DNA of 15,667 nt, taken from positions 1 to 15,667 of the forward strand of contig CAZMCT010000097.1 of the NCBI GenBank assembly GCA_964564785.1, in the 5' to 3' direction. The translations under genes and the position numbers were made by a program. This document shows, piece by piece, positions 6,063 to 14,122 of the stretch (positions within the stretch are counted from its first letter, which is position 1; each line of letters begins with the position of its first letter). The stretch is from CAZMCT01 sp964564785. GTDB taxonomy: Bacteria; Planctomycetota; Phycisphaerae; UBA1845; Fen-1342. The notes under the pieces are model-generated. The model was not told where the DNA came from and searched no databases. It saw nothing but the letters and a program-made list of their open reading frames with translations.

Positions 6063-6620
6063 CTACTCGGGCGCGGCGGTAGCCGCGGCCGGCGCGGGTT
6101 CTTTCTCCAGCTTTTCGATCAGCGCCTTGACGATGCCGGCGATGTTCGACCTGCCGCTCAGCACCGCCGCAACGACGTTGCCGCCCGGCGACAGCATCGC
6201 CCCCACGACCCGCCCTTGCAGGTCCCGCTTGCCCGGCATTTTGGCCAGATCCTTGACGCGCGATTCATCCAGGTACTCGCCGTCGAGCACCGCCCCGCGC
6301 ACCCGCAGGTTCTTCGGCAGCTTCGGCAGCCAGTCCTCGAGCACCTTTGCGACCGCGATGGCCGACTCGCCGCCGGTGACCAGCGCCGCCGGCCCCTCCA
6401 GCGCTTCGGCCAGCCGGGCCATCGGACCGCCCCGGCAGGCCCGCTTCAGCAGCGAGGTCTTCACCACCTCCAGCCGCATGTGCTTGGCCCGCAGCTCACG
6501 GCGGAAGCTGTTGGTCGTGATGCCGTCCACGCCCACCAGCTCGATCCACACCGCGTTGCCCTGGTTCGCGTAGCGGCTCTCCAGGTCACGCGTGATCATT
6601 TCCTTCACCGGCTTGCTCAT
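6063..6620 (-). CDS. rplJ: Large-subunit ribosomal protein uL10
   Basis: 185 residues, starting MSKPVKEMITRDLESRYANQ. L10 anchors the L12 dimers to the 23S rRNA GTPase centre. The N-terminal rRNA-binding domain is recognisable through VKTSLLKRAC, the L10 'K-N/T-L-[LM]-xRA' region, and PxxLVTGGES at the expected place (AALVTGGESAIAVAKVL). The C-terminal helix (IKALIEKLEKEP and on) is the L12-binding part and ends in an Ala/Pro-rich tail. The start at 6620 is preferred over an upstream ATG nine codons earlier because it lies only 4 nt after the rplA stop, a typical coupled arrangement, and matches the family N-terminus. L10 commonly regulates its own operon, but I cannot identify its leader site here. 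Confidence 0.95.
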   Translation of the reverse strand: MSKPVKEMITRDLESRYANQGNAVWIELVGVDGITTNSFRRELRAKHMRLEVVKTSLLKRACRGGPMARLAEALEGPAALVTGGESAIAVAKVLEDWLPKLPKNLRVRGAVLDGEYLDESRVKDLAKMPGKRDLQGRVVGAMLSPGGNVVAAVLSGRSNIAGIVKALIEKLEKEPAPAAATAAPE

Positions 6621-6624
6621 GGCG

Positions 6625-7320
6625 CTACTCCGCGGCCCCGGCCGCAATCTCGAGCTGCACGGACGGCGTCATCGTCCCGCTGATGCACACCTTCTTGAGA
6701 TACTGCCCCTTCGCCGTGGCCGGCTTCATCCGCCGGATGTGCTCGACGAACGCGCTGATGTTCGCCTTCAGGTCCTCTTCCGCAAAGCTCAGCTTACCCA
6801 CCACCGCGTGCACGTTGCCCCCCGCGTCGTTGCGGAACTCGACCTTGCCCGCCGAATATTCCTTCACCGCCGTCGCGATCTCCGGCGTCACCGTGCCGCT
6901 CTTGGGCGAGGGCATCTTGCCCTGCGGGCCCAGCACGCGCCCCAACTTGCCGACCTTGCCCATCAGGGCCGGGTGCGCGATCGCCACGTCGAAGTCCATC
7001 CACCCCTTCTGGACCTTGTCGATCAGCTCGTCGGCCCCGGCCTCGATCGCCCCGGCCGCCTTCGCCGCGGCCACATCCCCCTCGGGGCAGAAGGCGATCA
7101 CCTTCTTCGACACGCCGATCCCCTTTGGCAGCGAGATCGACCCGCGGATCATCTGGTCGGCCTGCTTGGCGTCGATCCCCAGGTGACACACCAAGTCCAC
7201 CGTCTGGTCGAACTTGGTCTTCTGGAAGGACTTGAGCCGCTTCACCCCCTCATCCAGCGGTACGGCTTGCGGGGCGGTCTTCTCGATATCTTTCCGATAG
7301 CGCTTGCTGCGTCGCCGCAT
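6625..7320 (-). CDS. rplA: Large-subunit ribosomal protein uL1
   Basis: 231 residues from the ATG at 7320 (MRRRSKRYRKDIEK). The upstream in-frame ATG adds 17 residues not typical of the family, and GGAG sits 7 nt before the chosen start. L1 forms the mobile stalk next to the E site that helps release deacylated tRNA, and in many bacteria represses its own operon. Family landmarks are KFDQTVDLVCHLGIDAK, IRGSISLPKGIG, LGRVLGPQGKMPSPKSGTV (the highly conserved L1 motif) and the C-terminal KGQYLKKVCISGTMTPSVQL. The length equals that of typical bacterial L1. The gap to rplK is 133 nt, larger than usual, with no clear promoter in it. Confidence 0.97.
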   Translation of the reverse strand: MRRRSKRYRKDIEKTAPQAVPLDEGVKRLKSFQKTKFDQTVDLVCHLGIDAKQADQMIRGSISLPKGIGVSKKVIAFCPEGDVAAAKAAGAIEAGADELIDKVQKGWMDFDVAIAHPALMGKVGKLGRVLGPQGKMPSPKSGTVTPEIATAVKEYSAGKVEFRNDAGGNVHAVVGKLSFAEEDLKANISAFVEHIRRMKPATAKGQYLKKVCISGTMTPSVQLEIAAGAAE

Positions 7321-7453
7321 GGCAAAGCTCCCACTCTTCGGCCCGTGGTACGGCCACCAGATTTCCGTCACGAAGCGGGAAACCGACCCGCTGCCGACCG
7401 GCGCAGCTCCCGCAGGCCGGTCCTGTGTTACCGTGTCGCTCCGCTGTACCGCC

Positions 7454-7903
7454 CTAATCCGCGATCTCGATGCCCATCGACCGGGCCGTCCCGGCGACGA
7501 TCCGCATCGCCGCCTCCACGTCGAACGCGTTCAGGTCTTTCATCTTGGTTTCCGCGATCTTCCGCACGTCGGCCGACGTCACCCGCCCGACCTTGTTGCG
7601 GTTCGGCTCGCCCGAGCCCTTTTCGACGATCGCCTGGCTGGCGTCCAGCGGCTTGGCCGCCTTCACCAGCAGCACGGCCGCGGGCGGACTCTTGACCAGG
7701 AAATCGAACGACTTGTCCTTGTAGATCGTGATTTCGACCGGGCAAGTCATGCCGTCCATGTGCTTGGTCGCGGCGTTGAACTGTTGCACGAACTGCCCGA
7801 TGTTCACGCCGTGCTGGCCCAAAGCCGGGCCGATCGGGGGCGCGGGGGTCGCCTTGCCGCCCGGGGCCTGGAGCTTGACCTTCGCGATAACCGCTTTCGC
7901 CAT
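7454..7903 (-). CDS. rplK: Large-subunit ribosomal protein uL11
   Basis: 149 residues with the family N-terminus (AKVKLQAPGGKATPAPPIGPALGQHGVNI). L11 binds 23S rRNA at the GTPase centre and is needed for the stringent response and factor binding. The N-terminal Pro-rich domain (PAPPIGPALG) that contacts factors and thiopeptide antibiotics is intact. The C-terminal RNA-binding domain contains GRVTSADVRKIAETKMKDLN and the GTARSMGIEI end. First gene of the rplKAJL set, with its own probable promoter upstream (7955-7983). It is 145 nt downstream of nusG. Confidence 0.98.
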   Translation of the reverse strand: MAKAVIAKVKLQAPGGKATPAPPIGPALGQHGVNIGQFVQQFNAATKHMDGMTCPVEITIYKDKSFDFLVKSPPAAVLLVKAAKPLDASQAIVEKGSGEPNRNKVGRVTSADVRKIAETKMKDLNAFDVEAAMRIVAGTARSMGIEIAD

Positions 7904-7954
7904 AACTCGTTCCCGTCCGCGTCCGCGGCCGGCGGCCCACGGCGCGAGTCGTTT

Positions 7955-7983
7955 ACTATATCACCCCGGCCCGCCGCCGTCCA
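7955..7983 (-). promoter_or_regulatory. Extended -10 promoter candidate for rplKAJL
   Basis: On the minus strand TGGACG (7978-7983) is followed after exactly 17 nt by TATAGT (7955-7960). TGA sits directly in front of the -10 box, giving the extended -10 pattern TGnTATAnT. The AT-rich hexamer stands out in very GC-rich sequence. It lies 52 nt upstream of the rplK start, so this set can be transcribed separately from the tuf-secE-nusG genes. Confidence 0.55.
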
Positions 7984-8018
7984 GCACCCGCGGCGCCCTG
8001 CCACGCCCCAACTGGAGG

Positions 8019-8028
8019 CCCCCCCCCC
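8019..8028. repeat. Run of ten C between nusG and rplK
   Basis: Ten consecutive C on the plus strand (G on the transcript), about 20 nt after the nusG stop. It lies outside genes. It is a likely length-variable site and also a likely sequencing or assembly error site. Confidence 0.7.
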
Positions 8029-8048
8029 GCCGCCCCGCGCGGCGGACG

Positions 8049-8738
8049 CTACACGGCCTCGAGCTGCCAGTACTCGATCTCGATCGGCGTCGGGCGGCCG
8101 AAAATCGCCACGATCACCCGCACGGTCCCCTTCTGCGTGTTGATCTCGTCCACCGAGCCCTCGAAGTTCTCAAACGGCCCCTCCGTCACCTTCACCTTGT
8201 CGCCCTTCTTGAACTGGAGGTTCGCCAGCGTCGGCGACTGCTCGGTGCGGATCGTGGCCGCCAGCATCTTCTCCACGTCGCCCATCGGCATCGGCGAGGG
8301 CTTTCCGCCCGACCCGATGAAGTCGCCCACCCCCGTCGTCTCCTTGATGACGAACCACACGTTCTCCGGAATCCGGCCGTCGTCGTCGGTCGACATCTCG
8401 ACGAATACATAGCCCGGGTACAGATTCCGTTCGTACACCCGGGTCGTCCCGCCCCGCACCCGCTTCTCCGGCAGCTTCGGCACCAGCACCCGCCCCACCC
8501 GGGCCTCGAGCTGTTCGATCTTCACCTTCCGCTCCAGCGCTTCCCGGACCTGGTCCTCTTTGTTCGAGGCCACCCGCAGCACGTACCAGTGCATCCCCGG
8601 CCGCACCAGTTCGATGCCCGCCGCGGCGAGTTTCGAAGGCTTGGCCGGCGGTCCGTGCGGCGCAGGATGCGCCATCTCGGGAACGGTCGGCGCCTCGGCC
8701 ACGCTCGGCGGGACGACGGGTTCGTCTTCGGTGGCCAT
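8049..8738 (-). CDS. nusG: Transcription termination/antitermination factor NusG
   Basis: 229 residues. NusG binds RNA polymerase, controls pausing, and links it to Rho or to the ribosome through S10. The NGN domain starts near residue 49 (MHWYVLRVASNKEDQVREAL) and includes YPGYVFVEM (108-116). The KOW domain covers about 178-229 with KKGDKVKVTEGPF, followed by the conserved ENFEGSVDEIN. Compared with the usual 175-190 residues there is a Pro/Ala-rich N-terminal extension of about 48 residues, plus a short acidic insert (STDDDGRIPEN) in the NGN domain. The start codon overlaps the secE stop by one base (TGATG), which supports this start and tight translational coupling. No ATG lies closer to the NGN domain except Met22 and Met49. 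Confidence 0.95.
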   Translation of the reverse strand: MATEDEPVVPPSVAEAPTVPEMAHPAPHGPPAKPSKLAAAGIELVRPGMHWYVLRVASNKEDQVREALERKVKIEQLEARVGRVLVPKLPEKRVRGGTTRVYERNLYPGYVFVEMSTDDDGRIPENVWFVIKETTGVGDFIGSGGKPSPMPMGDVEKMLAATIRTEQSPTLANLQFKKGDKVKVTEGPFENFEGSVDEINTQKGTVRVIVAIFGRPTPIEIEYWQLEAV

Positions 8739-9247
8739 CACGAGTTCCCAAATCCCAGCAGGTGCATCACGTCGATCCGCAGCACGCCGATGCGGCTGAA
8801 AAAAATGATGAACAGCAGGTCGACCACGAACAGGACGAGCGCCAGCGCCAGCACCGTGACGATCACCACCTTCGTAGCCCCCCAGACCTCCTTGCGGGTC
8901 GACCAGTTGACCTTTTTCATCTCGCCTTCGGTCGCGATCAGGAAATCGACCACGCCCGGGTGCCGGCCGACCAGCCAGAAAATCACGTACGCCAGGCCCA
9001 GCAAGAACGCAACCGGAATCAACGTCCGCGCGGCGTAGTTCGCCTCGATGAACTCGATCAGCCGCAGCTTGTCCCACAGGTAGTACGTGCCCCCCAGCGC
9101 CAGCAGTCCCGCCCCGACCGCCGTCGCCCAGCGCACATGGATCCCCTGCCCGGGTTTCAGGACGCGAAACGGCGAGCCGCCGGCCGCGGCCCGCGGCGGC
9201 GCTGCCACCGGCCGTGGGGTTTCGGCGGATTGCACTTGGTCAGCCAT
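8738..9247 (-). CDS. secE: Preprotein translocase subunit SecE, long form
   Basis: 169 residues starting MADQVQSAETPRP. SecE clamps SecY in the inner-membrane SecYEG channel. The conserved amphipathic helix (EGEMKKVNWSTRKEVW, about 108-123) and final membrane segment (about 126-150) are at the C-terminus. Two further predicted membrane segments (about 40-58 and 76-94) and a Pro/Ala-rich N-terminus precede them, so the protein resembles three-segment SecE proteins such as that of E. coli more than the one-segment form of most bacteria. An ATG two codons upstream (9253) has GGAG only one base away, whereas for the ATG at 9247 the GGAG is at about 7 nt, so 9247 is chosen. It overlaps nusG by one base. 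Confidence 0.92.
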   Translation of the reverse strand: MADQVQSAETPRPVAAPPRAAAGGSPFRVLKPGQGIHVRWATAVGAGLLALGGTYYLWDKLRLIEFIEANYAARTLIPVAFLLGLAYVIFWLVGRHPGVVDFLIATEGEMKKVNWSTRKEVWGATKVVIVTVLALALVLFVVDLLFIIFFSRIGVLRIDVMHLLGFGNS

Positions 9248-9342
9248 GGTCATGCTCCGGGCCGCGCTCCATCCGGCCCACGGCCCTCGGCCGGCCGCCC
9301 CAGCAGGGCGGACCGGCGGGCTCCGGCGGAATCAGGTTCGAG

Positions 9343-9416
9343 CAGGAGCGGAGGGACTCGAACCCCCAACCTGCTGATTTGGAATCAGCTGCTCTGCCAA
9401 ATTGAGCTACGCTCCT
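9343..9416 (-). tRNA. tRNA-Trp (anticodon CCA)
   Basis: A full cloverleaf is readable on the minus strand: acceptor AGGAGCG/CGCTCCT, D arm GCTC...GAGC, anticodon stem GCTGA/TCAGC with loop TTCCAAA (anticodon CCA at 9380-9382), and T arm GGGGG-TTCGAGT-CCCTC. The discriminator base is G and no CCA end is encoded. 74 nt. The position before secE is the classical one for tRNA-Trp in this conserved locus. Confidence 0.97.
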
Positions 9417-9520
9417 AAGAAGCCCGACGCGATCAGCATGCGACGCTCGGCGTGCCGTGTTCCGTGTTCCGCCAAACCAGCCGGGCGACGCCGCTCCGCT
9501 CGTTCGCTGGTCGCGGCCGC

Positions 9521-9688
9521 TTACTTCCGTTTGATCTTGTGCGCCGTACGCTTGCGCTCGCGTGGGCAGTATTTGTTCAGCTCCAGCTTCGGCACACCGC
9601 CCTGAACATTCACCTCGGTCCGATAGTTCAGGTCGCTGCACTCCTTGCACTGGAGCCAGACCCACTCGCGCTTCTGTGCCTTGGCCAT
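9521..9688 (-). CDS. rpmG: Large-subunit ribosomal protein bL33, three-Cys variant
   Basis: 55 residues: MAKAQKREWVWLQCKECSDL, then NYRTEV, then LELNKYCPRERKRTAHKIKR and a final K. L33 is a small 50S protein near the E site. The family pattern is clear: C14-xx-C17, the ELxKYCP segment and a basic tail. Zinc-type L33 proteins have CxxC...CxxC, and Cys-free forms lack all four. Here the fourth ligand is Glu44 (C41-P-R-E44), leaving only three cysteines. The gene stands between tuf and tRNA-Trp in the same direction, a common arrangement. No strong ribosome-binding site is seen; a loose GGAAGG lies about 14 nt upstream. Confidence 0.92.
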   Translation of the reverse strand: MAKAQKREWVWLQCKECSDLNYRTEVNVQGGVPKLELNKYCPRERKRTAHKIKRK

Positions 9689-9769
9689 CGAAGAGCTCTC
9701 AGCCTTCCGCTCTCAGGTTGCAGCCGGTCCCAGCCGCAGCCTGCCCGGCTGACGGCTGACAACTGAGGG

Positions 9770-11002
<1,233 letters not shown>

Positions 11003-11041
11003 CGAAGCTCTCCACTCGTCGCCCGGGGAGTCCAATCCCGG

Positions 11042-11061
11042 GGTGGCCCCTCTCGGCCACC
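11042..11061 (-). other. Hairpin in the tRNA-Thr to tuf spacer
   Basis: GGTGGCC (11042-11048) and GGCCACC (11055-11061) form a perfect 7-bp stem with a 6-nt loop in the tuf leader, about 40 nt before the start codon. It may mark a processing site between the tRNA and the mRNA. Confidence 0.35.
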
Positions 11062-11125
11062 GTGTCCTATGTCGTTTTTCCCTGTCAGTACGCCCGGTCT
11101 CGACGCGACCCGCCAGCGGCAAAAA

Positions 11126-11197
11126 AGCTGCTGATGGGGATTGAACCCATGACCTCCTCCTTACCAAGGAGGCGCTCTACCACTGAGCTACAGCAGC
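11126..11197 (-). tRNA. tRNA-Thr (anticodon GGT)
   Basis: The cloverleaf reads GCTGCTG/CAGCAGC acceptor, GCTC...GAGC D arm, anticodon stem CCTCC/GGAGG with loop TTGGTAA (anticodon GGT at 11163-11165), and T arm ATGGG-TTCAATC-CCCAT. The discriminator is T and no CCA is encoded. 72 nt. It is the first gene of the tuf-secE-nusG transcription unit. Confidence 0.97.
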
Positions 11198-11272
11198 GTT
11201 GTCACGGCAGAGTGAGAGACTGACTGGCCGGACAAGCCCGCCTGCAGACCGGTCCAACGACCGGAATGGAGC

Positions 11273-11300
11273 ATTGTAAATGGCCCACTCCGGTTGTCAA
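11273..11300 (-). promoter_or_regulatory. Strong sigma70 promoter for tRNA-Thr-tuf and downstream genes
   Basis: On the minus strand TTGACA (11295-11300, perfect -35) is followed after 16 nt by TACAAT (11273-11278, 5 of 6). An A/T-rich tract (CCATTTTTCCTTT) lies immediately upstream of the -35 box like an UP element. The start would be near 11266, about 70 nt before the mature tRNA-Thr 5' end. Confidence 0.75.
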
Positions 11301-11470
11301 AAGGAAAAATGGTCCTCATTTATCCGCCCCCGAACATTTCGCCTCCTTCCACCTCGTGCAATAATGAATCGGCCGATCGCCGCCGCGTCGGCACCTCTTG
11401 TTGACCGAGCCGGGGGCGCGCCATTATCGGCCGCTCGTGCGAGTGCCCTGTCCGCCCGTCGAAAACGGGC

Positions 11471-11557
11471 GAAAAAGGGGACAGGCACCGCGGCAGTGGC
11501 GGTCGGCGCTGCCGTGCGGGTGGGTTGGCGCGGTGCCAGCCCCCTTTTCTCAACGGG
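11471..11557 (+). repeat. Dispersed palindromic intergenic repeat, copy 2 (~87 bp)
   Basis: This is the same element as at 2475-2560 but in opposite orientation. It starts GAAAAAGGGGACAGGCACC and ends GGTGCCAGCCCCCTTTTCTC plus AACGGG. Its ends are near-perfect terminal inverted repeats: AAAAGGGGACAGGCACC against AAAAGGGGGCTGGCACC, 15 of 17 identical. An inner stem pairs CGGCAG with CTGCCG. The element stops 5 nt before the ATG of the gene at 11563, so it forms that gene's leader. Confidence 0.88.
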
Positions 11558-11562
11558 TTACT

Positions 11563-12123
11563 ATGCTCCACCCCGAACGCTGGCTCACCGATCTTCCCCA
11601 CCGCTGCCGAACCCAATGGGAGCATCTACCACTCCGCTGGAAAGCCTGGCGGGAGGGGTTACGGACAGACCCCTCGCTCCTCTGGCACACTCCCACGATC
11701 CGCATTGCCGCCCTGCTCATCCTGTTCATCGTCGGCTACGTGGCCGTACGCTGGATCTCACACGCCCTGGTCCCCGGTGGCCCGGCCGCGTTCCAGCCGC
11801 CAACCCCCACTGCCACGCTCTACGTCGCCTGCACCAATCCCGATTGCCGGGCGCAATTCACGATCCAGAGGCCGATGAGCTTCAAGGACTGGCCGGTGAA
11901 ATGCGACCGCTGCGGCCAACGCGCGGTGTACCGCGCTCAGCTTTGCTCCGTGTGCCGGCAATGGTACGCGAAGCCGCCGAGCCCGGCCGGTACGCCGCCG
12001 GGCGGGCCCACGAGCGCCACGACCGCAGGTTGCCCTCATTGTGCTGCCCGTCGCGCGCCCGCGACGACGCCGGCCGGCCCCGAGCGCAAGCCGGGCACAG
12101 ACGACGAGGAAGACCCCTGGTGA
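11563..12123 (+). CDS. Membrane-anchored Cys-rich (zinc-ribbon-like) protein of unknown function
   Basis: 186 residues. A basic, Trp-rich N-terminal part (1-45) is followed by one hydrophobic segment (about 46-69, IRIAALLILFIVGYVAV). Four cysteine pairs then follow: C90-x4-C95, C114-x2-C117, C128-x2-C131 and C157-x2-C160. These could hold two metal ions in rubredoxin- or zinc-ribbon-like knuckles. The C-terminus is Pro/Gly-rich and acidic (TDDEEDPW). I do not recognise a family. The ATG at 11563 directly follows repeat copy 2 and has no good ribosome-binding site. The open frame continues upstream through the repeat to a TTG at 11398, but that part has no protein-like features. The gene converges on the DUF3352-like gene with a 73-nt gap. 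Confidence 0.65.
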   Translation: MLHPERWLTDLPHRCRTQWEHLPLRWKAWREGLRTDPSLLWHTPTIRIAALLILFIVGYVAVRWISHALVPGGPAAFQPPTPTATLYVACTNPDCRAQFTIQRPMSFKDWPVKCDRCGQRAVYRAQLCSVCRQWYAKPPSPAGTPPGGPTSATTAGCPHCAARRAPATTPAGPERKPGTDDEEDPW

Positions 12124-12124
12124 A

Positions 12125-12197
12125 GCGGCCCGCTCCGACCACGTGCGGGCGCGGGCCGCGACGGTCATGTTGGGGCGCGCGGTCGTCGGCCGCGCGC
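12125..12197. terminator. Pair of GC hairpins between convergent genes
   Basis: GCGGCCCG (12125-12132) pairs with CGGGCCGC (12152-12159), and GCGCGCGG (12175-12182) pairs with CCGCGCGC (12190-12197) across a 7-nt loop. Both stems are perfect 8-bp stems. One lies right after each stop codon, so each probably ends its own gene. Neither has a clear U-run, so termination could be Rho-assisted. Confidence 0.4.
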
Positions 12198-14122
12198 TAT
12201 GTCTTCTTGGCCGGTGCGGCTTCGGCCGCCGTGGGCTGTGTCGTCGGCTCGGGCTTGGGCGGCTCCTGATAGTTCGTGACGGTCTTGGTGACGCTGACCT
12301 TGCCGTCAAACGTCGTCACGCTGCACGAGGACGAGAAGTAGTCGAGCGTCTTGACCACCCGCCCGATCTTCGTCAGGACGCTCATCACGGACACGACCAT
12401 CGGGTCCTTGGCGGCCTCCGGCGGCATGAACATCTGCATGATGCCGGTGACCGCGAAGGCCTGGCTCAGCTCCTCACCCAAGCGCGAGAGGTCGGTGAAC
12501 TGCATGGACGTGGCCCGCTCGGGCAGCGGCAGCCCCTCCTTCTTGAAGCGCTCGTTCTGGCTGAAGTTCGGCCGGCTGCCGGCCCCGGACTCCAGGGCCA
12601 TGGTCACGACCTCGGGCCCGCTGCCGATGAACAGCTTTCCGTCCTTCACACCGTAAACCGGCCGGCCGAACCCCGGCATCATCGCGAACAGCGGCGGCAG
12701 GATGACGCGCTTGAAGCCCGGCCCGTCCGCGAGCTTGGCGTCCTCGACGCCGCCCTGCTGGCTGGCGAGCATCTCGTTGAGGGTCGTGGACAGCTTCTCG
12801 AGGGCGGCGTTGGCCTTGGCCTCGTCTTTGACGTCCAGGATCCAGGCCCACTCGGGCGCGTAGGTCGAGCCGCTGCGCGTCGCGTTGAACGAGGCCATCG
12901 GGCCCGCCAGCCACGACAGCAGGTCTTCCTCCACGCTGAACTTCAGCTCGGTCTGCTGCTGCTCCCACTGGGTGCGCAGCTCCTTGCCGCCCGGGACCTT
13001 CTTCTCGATGAAGTCGAGCGCCCCGCGGTAAAGCGTCGCCAGGTCGATGCCGCTGCTGGCCCACACGCCGGTCGCGTCCTTGGGGATGAACTTCAGCGGG
13101 TCCTTGATCGGCGGCGTGCCGTACAGCGCCTTGCGCAGCATCAGCGAGCTGGCTTCGTCACGCAGCACGACGACGTTCTCCGACGTCGTCCGCATCCCGT
13201 CGGTGCTCGCCACACCCGCGAAGTAGTCCCACACGTCGAACTCGTTCACCAGCGGCAGGAGGAACGCGGTCGGGCTCGGGGCCGTGTCCGTCGCCTGCGT
13301 GCTCGGCGGCGGCTCCATCAGCGGCGCCAGCATCTGCACCAGTTGCCGCACCTGCCCCATCAGTCGGGCCGTGTCCACGAAGTAGAAGCTGTCCGTCGGC
13401 GGGGGCAGCCGCTTGAGCGCCTGCTGGAACCGCTCGGAGGCTACCAGCGCCCCCTTCGCCTCGCTCTCGCCGCGCAGCAGCGCCAGCGACTGCTCCACCA
13501 TCTGCTGACCCGCGCCCACCAGCAGCACGTCCTTCTGCCGCGCCAGCGTCAGCCCCATCGGCGGCACCTGGTTCGGCACCGACAGCCGGTGCAGCACCGC
13601 GTCCCCGCTGCCTTCGGTCGTCAGCGCCAACTGACCCTCGGGCGCCAGCCCCACCAGATCCTTGAGAATCGCGGCCAGCGCGTCGAAATCTTTGGCCACT
13701 CGGTCCGCCGGCGGAATCATCAGCATCACGAAATCGGCCCCGGCCGGAACGTCCACCTTCAGCGCCACCGCGAATTCGCGTTCCGCGAGCGTGCCCCACT
13801 CGACCTGGGCCGCCAGGTCCGTGATCTGCTGCCACTGCGTGTCGAAGAACTCGACGTCGCCACCCTCTTGCTGCACCAGGCCGCGGAATATCCGCTTGAG
13901 ATCCTTGCCGAACCCCTGCTTCTCGATCGCCTCCCAAACCCGCGCGGACTGCGCATTGACGAAGTCCTGCTTCGCGTGGTCCCGGCTGAGAACCGCGATC
14001 ATCGCATCCGCGGGAATCATCTTCACGAGCCGGAAATCTTCCAGCCCTGCCCCGGCGGCCGGCCAGGCCCCGGCCAGCGCCACAATCGCCAGTGCTCCGG
14101 TCAGCCATGCAGGTCGTTTCAT
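12197..14122 (-). CDS. Secreted DUF3352-like protein
   Basis: 641 residues. The N-terminus MKRPAWLTGALAIVALAGAW and the following AAGAG are a Sec signal peptide (cleavage near residue 25), so the protein is exported. The mature part begins LEDFRLVKMIPADAMIAVLS, and the repeated layout resembles DUF3352-family proteins: an opening 'P.da...v' strand, long regions with DSFYFVDTARL, a middle module with PKDATGVWASSGID, and a closing YGVKDGKLFIGSG. The C-terminal tail is Pro/Thr/Ala-rich and probably disordered. No catalytic motif is visible and no function is known. The start is supported by AAAGGAG 8 nt upstream. Similar large exported proteins are common in planctomycetes (general recollection). 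Confidence 0.65.
   Translation of the reverse strand: MKRPAWLTGALAIVALAGAWPAAGAGLEDFRLVKMIPADAMIAVLSRDHAKQDFVNAQSARVWEAIEKQGFGKDLKRIFRGLVQQEGGDVEFFDTQWQQITDLAAQVEWGTLAEREFAVALKVDVPAGADFVMLMIPPADRVAKDFDALAAILKDLVGLAPEGQLALTTEGSGDAVLHRLSVPNQVPPMGLTLARQKDVLLVGAGQQMVEQSLALLRGESEAKGALVASERFQQALKRLPPPTDSFYFVDTARLMGQVRQLVQMLAPLMEPPPSTQATDTAPSPTAFLLPLVNEFDVWDYFAGVASTDGMRTTSENVVVLRDEASSLMLRKALYGTPPIKDPLKFIPKDATGVWASSGIDLATLYRGALDFIEKKVPGGKELRTQWEQQQTELKFSVEEDLLSWLAGPMASFNATRSGSTYAPEWAWILDVKDEAKANAALEKLSTTLNEMLASQQGGVEDAKLADGPGFKRVILPPLFAMMPGFGRPVYGVKDGKLFIGSGPEVVTMALESGAGSRPNFSQNERFKKEGLPLPERATSMQFTDLSRLGEELSQAFAVTGIMQMFMPPEAAKDPMVVSVMSVLTKIGRVVKTLDYFSSSCSVTTFDGKVSVTKTVTNYQEPPKPEPTTQPTAAEAAPAKKT

Larger units (their letters stand above)
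11198..11562. other. 365-bp divergent intergenic region with tuf promoter and repeat copy 2
   Basis: Its left part (11198-11320) holds the strong minus-strand promoter listed separately. Its right part (11471-11557) is repeat copy 2. Directly before the repeat, CGCCCGT-cgaaa-ACGGGCG (11453-11471) forms a 7-bp hairpin. For the plus-strand gene at 11563 the only promoter candidate is TTGACC (11401-11406) with CATTAT (11422-11427), a 15-nt spacer, which is weak. No RNA gene or supported small ORF is seen between them. Confidence 0.5.

Noticed and set aside
6592..7695. 367-codon plus-strand frame opposite rplA and part of rplK
   Set aside because: Antisense shadow of two conserved ribosomal protein genes.
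7728..9038. 436-codon plus-strand frame across rplK, nusG and secE
   Set aside because: It lies opposite three certain genes and has an Arg/His/Pro-rich, non-protein-like composition.
11280..12269. 329-codon plus-strand frame overlapping the Cys-rich protein in another frame
   Set aside because: It crosses the tuf promoter, repeat copy 2 and the convergent terminators, and has Arg/Pro-rich composition without motifs; the frame starting at 11563 has a membrane segment and paired cysteines.
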